This document shows, piece after piece, positions 44,863-53,976 of a stretch of DNA of 64,000 bases. Positions within the stretch are counted from its first letter, which is position 1; every line of letters begins with the position of its first letter. Location: NCBI GenBank assembly GCA_963835495.1, contig CAWIFQ010000003.1, forward strand, positions 1,860,001-1,924,000, given 5' to 3'. This stretch comes from Acaudatibacter sp963835495. GTDB lineage: Bacteria > Pseudomonadota > Alphaproteobacteria > Caulobacterales > Caulobacteraceae. The notes beneath the pieces were generated by a model that saw only the letters and a program-made list of their open reading frames with translations, did no database searches and was not told where the DNA came from. The position numbers and the translations under genes were made by a program.

Positions 44863-45011
44863 CGCACCATCCTGCATCGCTCAGCAGCCGTTGCAGCGCC
44901 GCCGCCGCGGGGGCCCGCATCTGACGTCCGCTCGCATAGATGGGCAATAGACTTCCGAGGAAGTCTGGACGTAGATCGCCCTCGGACAGCCTCAAGCGGC
45001 GGGGATCATCA

Positions 45012-45341
45012 GTGACTCTGAGAACTTGTGCGGCGGCCGCCGCGATCGCTCTGGCCTGTCTTGCCAGCGCAGTGGCCGCCAAGCCCACGTTGGCGCCGAG
45101 CGTGTCTACGCCGGAAGCCGCCGACAAGATGATCGTGATCAAACCGAACACTAGATCGGTCAATGTCTTCGAGAACGACACGGTGCTGTTCAAGGTCGGC
45201 GACAAGCAGTTCGCCATCAAGTTCGACGGCAATAGCGTCCATTACGACCTCAGCACCCTCGCCCCGCCCGGCGTGCTGACCCACAAGGTGAGGGTCTATG
45301 TCGCGCCGAACCCGAAGGCGCACGAGCAGGGAACACCCTGA
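45012..45341 (+). CDS. CzcE-like periplasmic metal-binding protein
   Basis: A 109-residue secreted protein with a GTG start and a signal peptide (AAAAAIALACLASAVAA). The mature part (KPNTRSVNVFENDTVLFKVGDKQFAIKFDG followed by an APPGVL...VRVYVAPNP end) matches the CzcE family of copper-binding periplasmic proteins. No czc or cop genes are adjacent, so a metal-resistance role is inferred only from family. Confidence 0.7.
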   Translation: MTLRTCAAAAAIALACLASAVAAKPTLAPSVSTPEAADKMIVIKPNTRSVNVFENDTVLFKVGDKQFAIKFDGNSVHYDLSTLAPPGVLTHKVRVYVAPNPKAHEQGTP

Positions 45342-45425
45342 TCATCCAGCCGCGGGCTCGCGCACCGAGGTTGCCTGCCATAGCGTCAATCGCGCAGCAT
45401 CGGCCGAAACCGCGGGAGAAGCGCC

Positions 45426-46208
45426 ATGGCCTATCAGTACGTCGTCGTCGAGAAGGACGGCCCGGTCACCACTGTCACGCTGAACCGGCCTGAGGTGATG
45501 AACGCCCTGCATTCGGACGCCCACTTCGAACTGGACGAGGTGTTCAACGCCTTCGCCGCCGACGACAGCCAGTGGGTGGCCATCGTCACCGGCGCCGGCG
45601 AGCGGGCGTTCTCGGCCGGCAACGACCTCAAGCACCAGGCCGGCGGCGGCAAGATGGGCATCACCCCATCGGGCTTCGCCGGCCTCACCTCGCGCTTCGA
45701 CCTGACCAAGCCGCTGATCGCGGCGGTGAACGGCGTCGCCATGGGCGGCGGCTTCGAGGTCGCGCTGGCCTGCGACCTGATCGTCGCCTCGGAGGCGGCG
45801 ATCTTCGCCCTGCCGGAGCCGCGCGTCGGCCTGGCGGCGCTGGCCGGCGGCCTGCACCGGCTGCCGCGCGCGATCGGGCTGAAGCGGGCGATGGGCATGA
45901 TCCTCACCGGGCGCCGCGTGTCGGCGAAGGAAGGGTTCGAACTCGGCTTCGTCAACGAGGTGGTCGCGCCGGGCGACCTGATGGCCGCCGCCAAGCGCTG
46001 GGCCGGCCTGATCGCCGAATGCAGCCCGATGTCGATCCGCGCCTCGAAGCAGGCCGTGCTGACGGGGCTGGACGAACCCTCGCTCGAGGCCGCGCTCAAG
46101 GGCCAGAACCGCTACCCGGCCGTGGCCGCGCTCTACCGCTCAGAGGACTTCAAAGAGGGCCCGCTGGCGTTCAGCCAACGCCGCCCGCCGCAGTGGAAGG
46201 GGCGCTAG
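45426..46208 (+). CDS. Enoyl-CoA hydratase/isomerase (crotonase) family protein
   Basis: A 260-residue crotonase. The oxyanion-hole segments are FSAGNDLK (about residue 61) and NGVAMGGGFEVALACDLIV (about residues 101-119), followed by LPEPRVGLAALAGGLHRLPR with the Glu typical of hydratases. It likely hydrates 2-enoyl-CoA in fatty-acid or carnitine-type catabolism. It is convergent with the dienelactone hydrolase gene (5-bp gap). Confidence 0.92.
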   Translation: MAYQYVVVEKDGPVTTVTLNRPEVMNALHSDAHFELDEVFNAFAADDSQWVAIVTGAGERAFSAGNDLKHQAGGGKMGITPSGFAGLTSRFDLTKPLIAAVNGVAMGGGFEVALACDLIVASEAAIFALPEPRVGLAALAGGLHRLPRAIGLKRAMGMILTGRRVSAKEGFELGFVNEVVAPGDLMAAAKRWAGLIAECSPMSIRASKQAVLTGLDEPSLEAALKGQNRYPAVAALYRSEDFKEGPLAFSQRRPPQWKGR

Positions 46209-46213
46209 GGGCT

Positions 46214-46927
46214 TCAGAACACCTCGTCGAACAGGTCCAGCATCGCCCGCCAGGAGCGTTCGTCGGCGCCCTTGTCGTAGGCCAGTTCGGGGCGGCCCAG
46301 GCGGTCGGCGTCGGGGTTGGTGAACGAGTGGACCACGCCGCCGAACAGCGTCATGCGCCAGTCGACGCCCGCCTCGGTCATTTCCTTCTCGAATGCGGCG
46401 CGCTGCTCGGCGCCCACCATCGGGTCGGCGGCGCCGATCTGCGCCAGCACCTTGGCTTTGACCTTGCCCTTTTCCGCCGGCTTCGCCGTCGCCAGGCCCG
46501 AATGGAAGCCCACCGCCGCCAGGATCGGCTCGCCGGCGCGGGCCATCTCCAGCGCCGTCGTACCGCCAAAGCAGTAGCCGATCGCCGCCAGCCGCGAGGT
46601 GTCGGTCTCCGGCTGGGCCATTAGCACCTCCAATGCTGCGTGGGCGCGGACGCGGATGCCGGTCGGATCGGCCATCCATTTGCCGAGCCTGGGCATCACC
46701 TCGGACATGTCGGTGAGCGGCTTGCCATCGCCGTAGTAGTCGAGCGCGAAGGCGACATAGCCGGCCTCGGCCAGCCGGCGGGCGGAGTTCTTGGCGTGGT
46801 CGGTCAGGCCGCCGCCTTCGTGCGCGACGATGATCCCGGGCCGCTTGCCGGCCTTGGCGTCGTCGACCGCCAGATAACCGACCAGCCGCGCGCCGTCGGC
46901 GTGATACTCGATGTCCTGGGTCTTCAT
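46214..46927 (-). CDS. Dienelactone hydrolase family protein
   Basis: A 237-residue alpha/beta hydrolase with the Cys nucleophile in AAIGYCFGGTTALEMA (about residue 121), an Asp in IGAADPMVGAEQ and a His in GVVHSFTNPDA. The Cys-Asp-His triad is that of carboxymethylenebutenolidase. The ATG at 46927 has GGGAGACG upstream; an earlier in-frame start is less likely. No aromatic-degradation genes are adjacent. Confidence 0.92.
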   Translation of the reverse strand: MKTQDIEYHADGARLVGYLAVDDAKAGKRPGIIVAHEGGGLTDHAKNSARRLAEAGYVAFALDYYGDGKPLTDMSEVMPRLGKWMADPTGIRVRAHAALEVLMAQPETDTSRLAAIGYCFGGTTALEMARAGEPILAAVGFHSGLATAKPAEKGKVKAKVLAQIGAADPMVGAEQRAAFEKEMTEAGVDWRMTLFGGVVHSFTNPDADRLGRPELAYDKGADERSWRAMLDLFDEVF

Positions 46928-47057
46928 CGGCGTCTCCCTGTTTCCGGTGAAAAAAGGTTGCCGCGGAGTCGCCGTCAAGGTCCGAACGAAGCAACCCTTC
47001 CCTGCCCCGGCGGCGCCGGGCTAAGGTGACGCCATCGTCACTTTCGAAAGTCCCCAG

Positions 47058-48722
47058 ATGGCCGACGGCCGCTTCGACTACATCATCATCGGCGCCGGTT
47101 CGGCCGGCTGCGTGCTGGCCAACCGGCTGAGCGCCGACCCCAAGTGCCGGGTGCTGTTGCTGGAGGCGGGGCCGAAGGACAACTCGCTGATGGTGCGCAT
47201 GCCCGCCGGCGTCGGCGCCCTGATCAGCGCCAAGGGCGACTACAACTGGGGCTTCTGGACCGAGCCGGAGCCGCACCTGGATGGGCGCAAGCTGTGGTGG
47301 CCCAGGGGCCGCGGCCTCGGCGGCTCGTCGTCGATCAACGGCATGATCTACATCCGCGGCCACGCCCGCGACTACGACCTGTGGCGGCAGATGGGTCTGA
47401 CCGGCTGGGGCTATTCCGACGTGCTGCCCTACTTCAAGCGCTCGGAGGGCTTCGAGGGCGGCGCCGACGCCTACCACGGCGCGGGCGGACCGCTGCACAT
47501 CTCCAAGGCCTCGTCGAAGAGCCCGATCTTCAGCGGCTTCATCGAGGCGGGCGTCGCCGCCGGCTATCGCCGCACCAACGATTTCAACGGCTACCAGCAG
47601 GAGGGCTTCGGGCCCTACCAACTGACCATCAAAGACGGCAAGCGCTGGAGCTCGTCGGCGGCCTTCCTGAAGCCGATCCTGGGCAAGCGGCCGAATCTGA
47701 CCCTGGAGATCGACGCGCGCACCACCCGCATCCTGATCGAGAACGGCCGCGCGATCGGCGTCGAGTTCGTGCAGGGCGGCCAGACCAGGCAGGTCTACGC
47801 CGACGCCGAGGTGCTGCTGTCGGCCGGCGCGGTGCAGTCGCCGCACATCCTGCAGCTATCGGGCATCGGCGATCCGGACCGGCTGCAGCAGGCCGGCGTG
47901 ACGCCGATCCATCCGCTGAAGGGCGTCGGCGAGAACCTGCAGGACCACCTCGACGTGATCCTGGCCTGGGAGACGCCGAACGTGAAGACGGCCTATTCCC
48001 ACTCCACCGGCCTCAGTCGCCTGACCACCGGACTCGCCTACGCCCTGCTCGGCCAGGGCTTCGGGCGCCAGCAGTTCCTGGAAGCCGGCGCCTTCCTGAA
48101 GTCGCGGCCCGACCTCGACCGGCCCGACCTGCAGCTGCACTGCCTGCTGGCGATCATGAAGGACCACGGCAAGCAGTCGGTGCCGAAGGACGGCTTTTCG
48201 ATCCACGTCTGCCAGCTGCGGCCCGAGAGCCGCGGGCGCGTCGGCTTGGCGTCAGCCGACCCGTTCGCCGATCCGACCATCTTCGCCAACTACCTGGCGG
48301 CCGAGGAAGACCGCCGCGCGTTGCGCGAGGGGACCAAGATGACCCGCGAGCTGGCCAACCAGGCGGGCCTGAAGGCGCTGCGCGGCAAGGAGGAGTTCCC
48401 TGGCGACAATGTGAAGACCGATGCCGAGATCGACGCCTGGATCCGCCGCTCGGCCGAGACGATCTATCACCCGGTCGGCACCTGCCGGATGGGCCGCGCG
48501 GGCGATCCGATGGCGGTGGTGGACGGCGCGCTCAAGGTGCAGGCGTTGACGGGGCTTCGCGTGATCGACGCTTCGGTGATGCCGACCCTGGTCGGGGGCA
48601 ACACCAACGCCCCCACCATCATGATCGCCGAGAAGGCCGCCGACATGATCCTCGGCCGCGCCCCGCCGGCGCCGCTCGACGTGCCGGTGTTCGAGGACCA
48701 GCTCGCGCCGGCGGCGGCCTGA
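47058..48722 (+). CDS. GMC family FAD-dependent oxidoreductase (choline dehydrogenase-like)
   Basis: A 554-residue flavoprotein. The FAD-binding motif DYIIIGAGSAGCVLANRLS is at residues 6-24, the GMC signature WPRGRGLGGSSSINGMIYIRG at about residues 81-101, and the C-terminal domain has the catalytic His in IYHPVGTCRMG and NTNAPTIMIAEKAADMI. It oxidises alcohols to aldehydes; choline is only one possible substrate. It is divergent from the dienelactone hydrolase. Confidence 0.93.
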   Translation: MADGRFDYIIIGAGSAGCVLANRLSADPKCRVLLLEAGPKDNSLMVRMPAGVGALISAKGDYNWGFWTEPEPHLDGRKLWWPRGRGLGGSSSINGMIYIRGHARDYDLWRQMGLTGWGYSDVLPYFKRSEGFEGGADAYHGAGGPLHISKASSKSPIFSGFIEAGVAAGYRRTNDFNGYQQEGFGPYQLTIKDGKRWSSSAAFLKPILGKRPNLTLEIDARTTRILIENGRAIGVEFVQGGQTRQVYADAEVLLSAGAVQSPHILQLSGIGDPDRLQQAGVTPIHPLKGVGENLQDHLDVILAWETPNVKTAYSHSTGLSRLTTGLAYALLGQGFGRQQFLEAGAFLKSRPDLDRPDLQLHCLLAIMKDHGKQSVPKDGFSIHVCQLRPESRGRVGLASADPFADPTIFANYLAAEEDRRALREGTKMTRELANQAGLKALRGKEEFPGDNVKTDAEIDAWIRRSAETIYHPVGTCRMGRAGDPMAVVDGALKVQALTGLRVIDASVMPTLVGGNTNAPTIMIAEKAADMILGRAPPAPLDVPVFEDQLAPAAA

Positions 48723-48742
48723 GCCAGTCGCCGGCTCTAGCG

Positions 48743-49207
48743 TCAGCGGCGGCGGGCTCGGCGGCTGATGGTCGCGTAAGCAGGGGCTGGCGCGAACATC
48801 GTGATGCGCCGGTCGTCGAAACTCGACGAGGCGCCGCCGCGCCGGCCGGGCCAGCCGTAGAGGCAGGCGAGCACCGCCAGGGTGATCGAAGCCGCCAGCA
48901 TCGGCTGGCTCTGCGCCAGGCCGAGCGAGCCGATCCACAGCGGGATCACCGCCAGCGGTTCGAGACCGATATCGCGCAGCCGCCGCGCCTGCAGCGAAAT
49001 GGTGCTCCAGACGGCGAGCGGCGCGGCGATCACCAGCAGCACGGCGTTGACGTCCATCGCCAGCGTGGCCCGCGTCGTGGGTCCGAGTTCGACGAAACGA
49101 ATGAAGATCGCCCCGAGCAACGCCAGAGCAACGCCGACGCCCAGGTTGCCGAGGAAATACTGGCGCCGATTGAGCCGGCCGCGAAAACTGAATACCGCTG
49201 CGAACAT
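48743..49207 (-). CDS. DUF805 family membrane protein
   Basis: A 154-residue four-span protein. The opening FSFRGRLNRRQYFLGNL and the loop QARRLRDIG are characteristic of DUF805 (YhaH-like). The ATG at 49207 has GGGAGGG 5-11 nt upstream and is preferred over one 33 bp earlier. The function of the family is unknown. Confidence 0.88.
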   Translation of the reverse strand: MFAAVFSFRGRLNRRQYFLGNLGVGVALALLGAIFIRFVELGPTTRATLAMDVNAVLLVIAAPLAVWSTISLQARRLRDIGLEPLAVIPLWIGSLGLAQSQPMLAASITLAVLACLYGWPGRRGGASSSFDDRRITMFAPAPAYATISRRARRR

Positions 49208-49379
49208 GGCGGTCCCTCCCGATGAGGCCCACATTTTCACGGCAAAGTTTGCAATCCGCCAAGATACACGCTTAGCGCCGGATTAACCGCCGAACAGACC
49301 CGCGGCGGATTGGCCTGTCGCCCATGGTCACGCCTATTGTGGGCCGGCAGCCTCGGGCGCCCCCAATCCGGAGATCAGC

Positions 49380-50045
49380 ATGACGCAGGACCTGTTCGTC
49401 GCCATCGACCGCTACATCGACGAGCTGTTCGCGCCGGAAGACCCGGCGCTGCGCGAGGCTGTCGCCGAGGCCCGCGCGGAGGGCCTGCCGCAGATCCAGG
49501 TGTCGGCCGGCCAGGGCAAGCTGTTGTATCTGCTCGCGAAGCTGGTCGGCGCGCGCCGCGTCCTCGAGATCGGCACTTTGGGCGGCTATTCGGCGATCTG
49601 GCTCGCGCGGGCGCTGCCGGACGACGGTTTCCTGGTAACGCTGGAGGTGGAACCGGCCCACGCCAAGGTGGCGGCCAAGAGCCTTGCCCACGTCGGCCTG
49701 CTAGAGAAGGTGGAACTGATTGTCGGCTCGGCGCTCGAAAGCCTACCGCGGCTGGCGGACCGGGGCGAAGGTCCGTTCGACCTGGTCTTCCTCGACGCCG
49801 ACAAGGTCAACTATTCCAACTATTTCAAGAGCATCATGCGGATGGTGCGACCGGGGTCACTGATCCTGGCCGACAACGTGATCCGCGCCGGAACGGTGCT
49901 GGACCCGCCGGACGACGATCCCTCGGCCGGCGCCGCGCGCGACTTCAACGCCATGATCGCCGCCGACCCGCGGCTGGAGGCGATCGTCGTGCAGCAGGTC
50001 GGGATCAAGGGCCACGACGGCCTGGCGATCGCCCGGGTGAAGTAG
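49380..50045 (+). CDS. O-methyltransferase (caffeoyl-CoA/catechol OMT-like)
   Basis: A 221-residue class I, metal-dependent O-methyltransferase: motif I is VLEIGTLGGYSAIWLA (about residues 61-76), followed by VTLEVEPAHAKVA and the metal-binding region FDLVFLDADKVNYSNYFKS (about residues 130-148) and LILADNVIRAG. The probable substrate is a small catechol-like phenol, not determinable further. Confidence 0.92.
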   Translation: MTQDLFVAIDRYIDELFAPEDPALREAVAEARAEGLPQIQVSAGQGKLLYLLAKLVGARRVLEIGTLGGYSAIWLARALPDDGFLVTLEVEPAHAKVAAKSLAHVGLLEKVELIVGSALESLPRLADRGEGPFDLVFLDADKVNYSNYFKSIMRMVRPGSLILADNVIRAGTVLDPPDDDPSAGAARDFNAMIAADPRLEAIVVQQVGIKGHDGLAIARVK

Positions 50046-50085
50046 CAACCCGGCGTCGGCTCGGTCCCCCGCGAGCGAAACCCCG

Positions 50086-50574
50086 CTAGAGCCGTCGCTC
50101 CATGATCACCAGGTCGAGCCACCGGCCGAACTTGCGGCCAACCTCGCGGTGCCGCGCCGCCTGCTCGAAGCCGAGGCTGCGATGCAGGCCGATCGAGGCG
50201 GCGTTGTCGGCGTCGACGCCGCCCAGGATGACGTGCTTACCGGACACGCGAGCCCGCGCCACCAGCTCGGCCACGATGGCGCGGCCGATCCCCTGCCCTC
50301 GCCGATCGGCGCGGACGTGGACCGAATGCTCGACCGTCGCCGAATAACAGGGCCAGGGGCGCCAGTCGCCGAACGAGCCGAAGCCCAGCACCTCGCCTTT
50401 GTCCGCGGCGACGAGCACCGGAAAGCCCGCCTGGCGCCTCGCCTCGAACCACGCCCGGCGATTGGCTAGGTCGACTGGCTCTTCAGCGTAGACGGCCGTC
50501 GAGTTGAGGATCACCTCATTGTAGATCGCGAGGATGGCGGGCAGATCCTCTGTCTCAGCGTCGCGCAGCTCCAT
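50086..50574 (-). CDS. GNAT acetyltransferase (phosphinothricin acetyltransferase-like)
   Basis: A 162-residue GNAT protein of the YncA/PAT type. The acetyl-CoA-binding motif is VRADRRGQGIGRAIVAELV (about residues 87-105), with the IYNEVI...STAVYAEEPVDLANRRAWFEAR opening typical of this subfamily. The ATG at 50574 has GGGAG 7 nt upstream; a TTG 21 bp earlier is rejected. It is divergent from an XRE-cupin regulator gene that may control it. Confidence 0.9.
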   Translation of the reverse strand: MELRDAETEDLPAILAIYNEVILNSTAVYAEEPVDLANRRAWFEARRQAGFPVLVAADKGEVLGFGSFGDWRPWPCYSATVEHSVHVRADRRGQGIGRAIVAELVARARVSGKHVILGGVDADNAASIGLHRSLGFEQAARHREVGRKFGRWLDLVIMERRL

Positions 50575-50598
50575 CGCCAGCTCCCTATTGCGCAAACC

Positions 50599-50608
50599 GG
50601 ATTAATCC
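50599..50608. promoter_or_regulatory. Palindrome GGATTAATCC in the GNAT/XRE-cupin divergent promoter
   Basis: A perfect 10-bp dyad in the 48-bp gap between the divergent GNAT and XRE-cupin genes, followed by an A/T-rich stretch. It is a natural candidate for an autoregulatory operator of the XRE-cupin protein. Confidence 0.4.
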
Positions 50609-50622
50609 ATAATAGTTGATCT

Positions 50623-51189
50623 ATGTCCACTATAAAGGATGACACTGGGACACGGCTCGCTGAGCGGCTGAAGCTGGAGCGGGAGGCGCGGGGCTGGTCG
50701 CTGGCGGACCTGGCCGAGCGTTCCGGCGTCTCTCGCGGCGCGATCAGCAAGATCGAGCGCGGCGAATCCAGCCCCACGGCCGGCCTGCTGGTGCGTCTCG
50801 CCGACGCCTTCGACCTCACGATCGCCTCGCTGCTGGCGCGGGCCGAGGGCGGGGCCGACCGGCTGTCACGCGCCGCGGACCAGCCGCTGTGGCGCGACCC
50901 GGCCAGCGGCTATCTGCGCCGCCAGGTGTTCGAGCGCGCCGACCACCCGGTCGAGCTGGTGCGGGTCGAGCTGCCGGCCGGCGCCCACGTCGGCTTTCCC
51001 GCCGCTTCCTACCGCCGCATCCGCCAGCTGGTCTGGGTGCTCGAGGGCGAGCTGACCGTCGAGGAGGCCGGCGTGCGCAGCCGCCTGGCGGCCGGCGACT
51101 GCCTGGCCTTCGGCCCGCCGGCTGATGCGGCCTTCATCAACGAGACCGGCCGGACCTGCTGCTATCTGGTCGTCGTGGCGCGGAGCTGA
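50623..51189 (+). CDS. XRE-family transcriptional regulator with C-terminal cupin domain
   Basis: A 188-residue regulator. The N-terminal helix-turn-helix (LKLEREARGWSLADLAERSGVSRGAISKIERGE, residues about 16-48) is followed by a short linker and a cupin barrel (about residues 110-188; PAGAHVGFPAASYRRIRQLVWVLEGELTVEEAG). Such proteins sense small ligands and often repress their neighbours. It lies divergently from one GNAT gene and 3 bp upstream of another. Confidence 0.9.
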   Translation: MSTIKDDTGTRLAERLKLEREARGWSLADLAERSGVSRGAISKIERGESSPTAGLLVRLADAFDLTIASLLARAEGGADRLSRAADQPLWRDPASGYLRRQVFERADHPVELVRVELPAGAHVGFPAASYRRIRQLVWVLEGELTVEEAGVRSRLAAGDCLAFGPPADAAFINETGRTCCYLVVVARS

Positions 51190-51192
51190 GCG

Positions 51193-51726
51193 ATGGAAAT
51201 CTCGCGCCTGGCCCCGACGCCCGAGAGCATCGCGGCGCTCTCCGGCATCCTGATCGAGGTGGTGGCGAACGGCGGTTCGGTGAGCTTCATGCACCCCCTG
51301 GCGCCGGATGCGGCGGCTGCGTTCTGGACCGGATCGCTAGCAGCCGCGGCCGCTGGCAAACGCGTCGTCCTTGGAGCGACTGTCGGGGGCGAACTCGCCG
51401 GCACGGTCACCCTCGATCTCGACACGCCGCCGAACCAGCCACACCGCGCCGACATAGCCAAGCTGATGACCTGCGTCCGCCACCGGGGCCGCGGCGTCGC
51501 CCGGGCGCTGATGACCGAGGCCGAGCGGATCGCCGTCGCGGAAGGCCGCACGCTGCTCACCCTCGACACCGCCGAGGAAGACGGCGCCGCGGGCCTCTAC
51601 GAGGCGCTGGGCTATGAATTCGCCGGCGCTATCCCCGACTACGCCTACAAACCCCTGGGCGGCCTGACCGGCACTCGGATCTATTTCAAGCGCATCGGCG
51701 CGGGCGCCAGCCAGGGATCGAGATAG
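51193..51726 (+). CDS. GNAT family N-acetyltransferase
   Basis: A 177-residue acetyltransferase with the CoA-binding motif CVRHRGRGVARALMTEAERIA (about residues 95-115) and the family's C-terminal LYEALGYEFAGAIPDYA. It follows the XRE-cupin gene by 3 bp and is probably co-transcribed. Its last 46 bp overlap the 3' end of the convergent acyltransferase gene. The substrate is unknown. Confidence 0.9.
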   Translation: MEISRLAPTPESIAALSGILIEVVANGGSVSFMHPLAPDAAAAFWTGSLAAAAAGKRVVLGATVGGELAGTVTLDLDTPPNQPHRADIAKLMTCVRHRGRGVARALMTEAERIAVAEGRTLLTLDTAEEDGAAGLYEALGYEFAGAIPDYAYKPLGGLTGTRIYFKRIGAGASQGSR

Positions 51727-53699
51727 GCGAAGCTGGGCCGGGTCACCGCCCAGCTCCGGTAGTGCCAACGGTCCATGAAGAGGTCGCGGTCGCCGTCCAT
51801 CACCGGGCAGAGCCCTTGCGGGCAAAGCGCGTCGAGCGGGTTCACCAGCGTCGCGCCGGTCTTGCCATGCACATCCGCCAACCCGTCCAGCGGCAGGGCC
51901 GATTGCCGCTCGAAATCGGCGCGCGGGATCGCGGGGGCCGCCAGGACGTGGGTCCAGAACAGGCGGCGGTACAGCCAACGCGGATCCGCCACTTCAGCTT
52001 GGGGCGCCGGCCCGATGAGCACGACCTCGATCCCGCGCCGTTGCAGGCGCGCGACCGCCGCGCCGAGCCGTTCGAACTCGATGGTCGGGAGCAGCACGGG
52101 CGACGACCACACCGCCGGCTCGCAGTCGCGGGCGTTGGCCAGACAGGTCGATCCGAGCGGCGCGCCCGGCGCTGGGTCGAAGTAGACGGTCCAGGCCGAG
52201 ACGATGACGACGCGCCGGAAGCCCGCCGTCTGCGCCCAGTTGAACGCTGCGTCGGTCCAGCGCGCGCAACCGCCGCCCTGATGGCGGACGCCGACGCCGG
52301 GGATCGGCATGCAGCCGCCGGCGGTGACGAAGGTGACGCCCTGCCCTGGCTTGCCGTCGAAGGCGTGGGCGTAACGCGGCGCGATCTGTTCGGCGTGGGA
52401 GTCGCCGATCACCAGCACCTGGCGCGCGGCGGGATTGCCGATCCGGCAGAGCTTGAGCCGCCCTTGCCGCACCACGCCGCCGCAGACGGCCGGATAGCCC
52501 CAGTCGGCCTGCGCCCGCCGGTCCTCGGCGAGCGCCGCACGCTCCGCCAGCGACGCGCCCGCGGTGCGCAACGATTCCAGTCCGCGCGTCGCCGCCGCGG
52601 CGGTCGCCAGACCGAGAATGGCCGCGATGGCGGCCAGGCCGAACCGCCAACGCCCCGATCGGGTGGCGAACAGCCAGTGCGTGAGCCTCTGCTCGATCAG
52701 CCAGTAGGAGGCGAGGCCGAGCGCCAGCATCGCCGCGATCGCCGCCAGCGCCACCGCCCAGCCAAGCGGGATCGCTGCGTAGCGCAGCGCGACGATCACC
52801 GGCCAATGCCAGATGTAGATCGAGTAGGAGGCGCGGCCGACCAGCGACACGACGACGTTCTCGGCCCAACCGGTGCGCTTCAGCGCGCCCACGATCGCCA
52901 GCGAGGCGCCGCCGACCGGCAGCAGCGCCGTCGCCGAGGGCCAGCCCACCGCCGGAACGGCGATCCAGGCGCCGATCGCGATCAGCATCAGGCCCAGGAC
53001 GTGGAGGGCGATGCGTCGGTAGCCGCCAAGGCTCAGGCCGCTCGCGCCAGCGCATAGCGCGCCGGCCAGCAGTTCCCAGGCCCGGGTCGGCAACAGGTAG
53101 AATGACCATCCCTGGCCGCGCGCCGAGGCGACTATCGCCAGCACGAACGATCCCGCGGTCAACGCGGCGAGCACGGGCCAGATGCGCCGCCTCAGCGCCG
53201 GCACGGCGAACAGCCCCAGCAACAGCAGGGGGTAGAGCAGATAGAACTGCCACTCCACCGACACCGACCAGGTGTGCAGCAGCCAGTTGGCGTGCTCGTC
53301 CGGCGCGAAATAACCCAGGCGGCCGGCAAAGACGATGTTGGCGACGAAGGCGAGGACGCCGGGGATGTCGGCGGCGATCCCTTCGAACGTCCACGGATCG
53401 ATCAGGGTCACGCCGACGAGCCACAGCCCCAGGCACAGCGCCGCCAGCGCCGGCCAGATGCGCCGCAGCCGGGCGATGTAGAAATCGCCGAGTTTGAAAC
53501 GGCCCTCGCGCAGCCGGCCCAGGATGATGTTGGTCATCAGGAAGCCGGAGATGACGAAGAACACGTCGACGCCGACGAAGCCGCCGGGCGCCAGGCCGCC
53601 CGCGAGGTGATAGGCGACCACGAGCGCGATCGAAATCGCCCGCAGCCCGTTGATGTCGCTGCGAAAACCGTCCGCGGCGGCCGCTTCCCGCTCGGCCAA
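51681..53699 (-). CDS. OafA/YrhL-type acyltransferase with C-terminal SGNH hydrolase domain
   Basis: A 672-residue membrane protein that O-acylates cell-surface polysaccharide. The N-terminal acyltransferase-3 domain has about ten spans (residues 10-360), opening RSDINGLRAISIALVVAYHL and GVDVFFVISGFLMTN. The periplasmic SGNH domain (about residues 400-672) has the Ser in VIGDSHAEQI and the distal Asp/His in FMDRWHYRSW. It overlaps the convergent GNAT by 46 bp and lies 4 bp from the DUF3126 gene. The target could be a capsule, O-antigen or exopolysaccharide. Confidence 0.92.
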   Translation of the reverse strand: MAEREAAAADGFRSDINGLRAISIALVVAYHLAGGLAPGGFVGVDVFFVISGFLMTNIILGRLREGRFKLGDFYIARLRRIWPALAALCLGLWLVGVTLIDPWTFEGIAADIPGVLAFVANIVFAGRLGYFAPDEHANWLLHTWSVSVEWQFYLLYPLLLLGLFAVPALRRRIWPVLAALTAGSFVLAIVASARGQGWSFYLLPTRAWELLAGALCAGASGLSLGGYRRIALHVLGLMLIAIGAWIAVPAVGWPSATALLPVGGASLAIVGALKRTGWAENVVVSLVGRASYSIYIWHWPVIVALRYAAIPLGWAVALAAIAAMLALGLASYWLIEQRLTHWLFATRSGRWRFGLAAIAAILGLATAAAATRGLESLRTAGASLAERAALAEDRRAQADWGYPAVCGGVVRQGRLKLCRIGNPAARQVLVIGDSHAEQIAPRYAHAFDGKPGQGVTFVTAGGCMPIPGVGVRHQGGGCARWTDAAFNWAQTAGFRRVVIVSAWTVYFDPAPGAPLGSTCLANARDCEPAVWSSPVLLPTIEFERLGAAVARLQRRGIEVVLIGPAPQAEVADPRWLYRRLFWTHVLAAPAIPRADFERQSALPLDGLADVHGKTGATLVNPLDALCPQGLCPVMDGDRDLFMDRWHYRSWAVTRPSFAYLDPWLAPAPMRLK

Positions 53700-53703
53700 G
53701 TGG

Positions 53704-53913
53704 CTAGACTTCCAGGTCCTCCGGCAGGATGGCCATCTCGAACAGGAACGAGCCGTCCTCGTCCTCGTCCTCGTAGATGACGCCGATGAACTCGCCCTTC
53801 AGCTCCACCTCGGCGGAGTCCTTCTGGCGCTCGCGGGGTTTCACCGCGATGTGGGGGTTGCCGAACGTGCGCTTCAGGTGCGCCTGAACGCGGTCGATGT
53901 CTTTCTGGTCCAC
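53704..53913 (-). CDS. DUF3126 family protein
   Basis: A 69-residue acidic protein (MDQKDIDRVQAHLKRTFGN...YEDEDEDGSF) matching the alphaproteobacterial DUF3126 family, commonly encoded beside cysE. Function is unknown. It lies 63 bp downstream of cysE and 4 bp before the acyltransferase. Confidence 0.88.
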   Translation of the reverse strand: MDQKDIDRVQAHLKRTFGNPHIAVKPRERQKDSAEVELKGEFIGVIYEDEDEDGSFLFEMAILPEDLEV

Positions 53914-53976
53914 GGGGTCGGCGCTCCGGTAATGATCGGGCGCGAACCTAGCGATGATCGCCGCCGGAGCAAGCGC

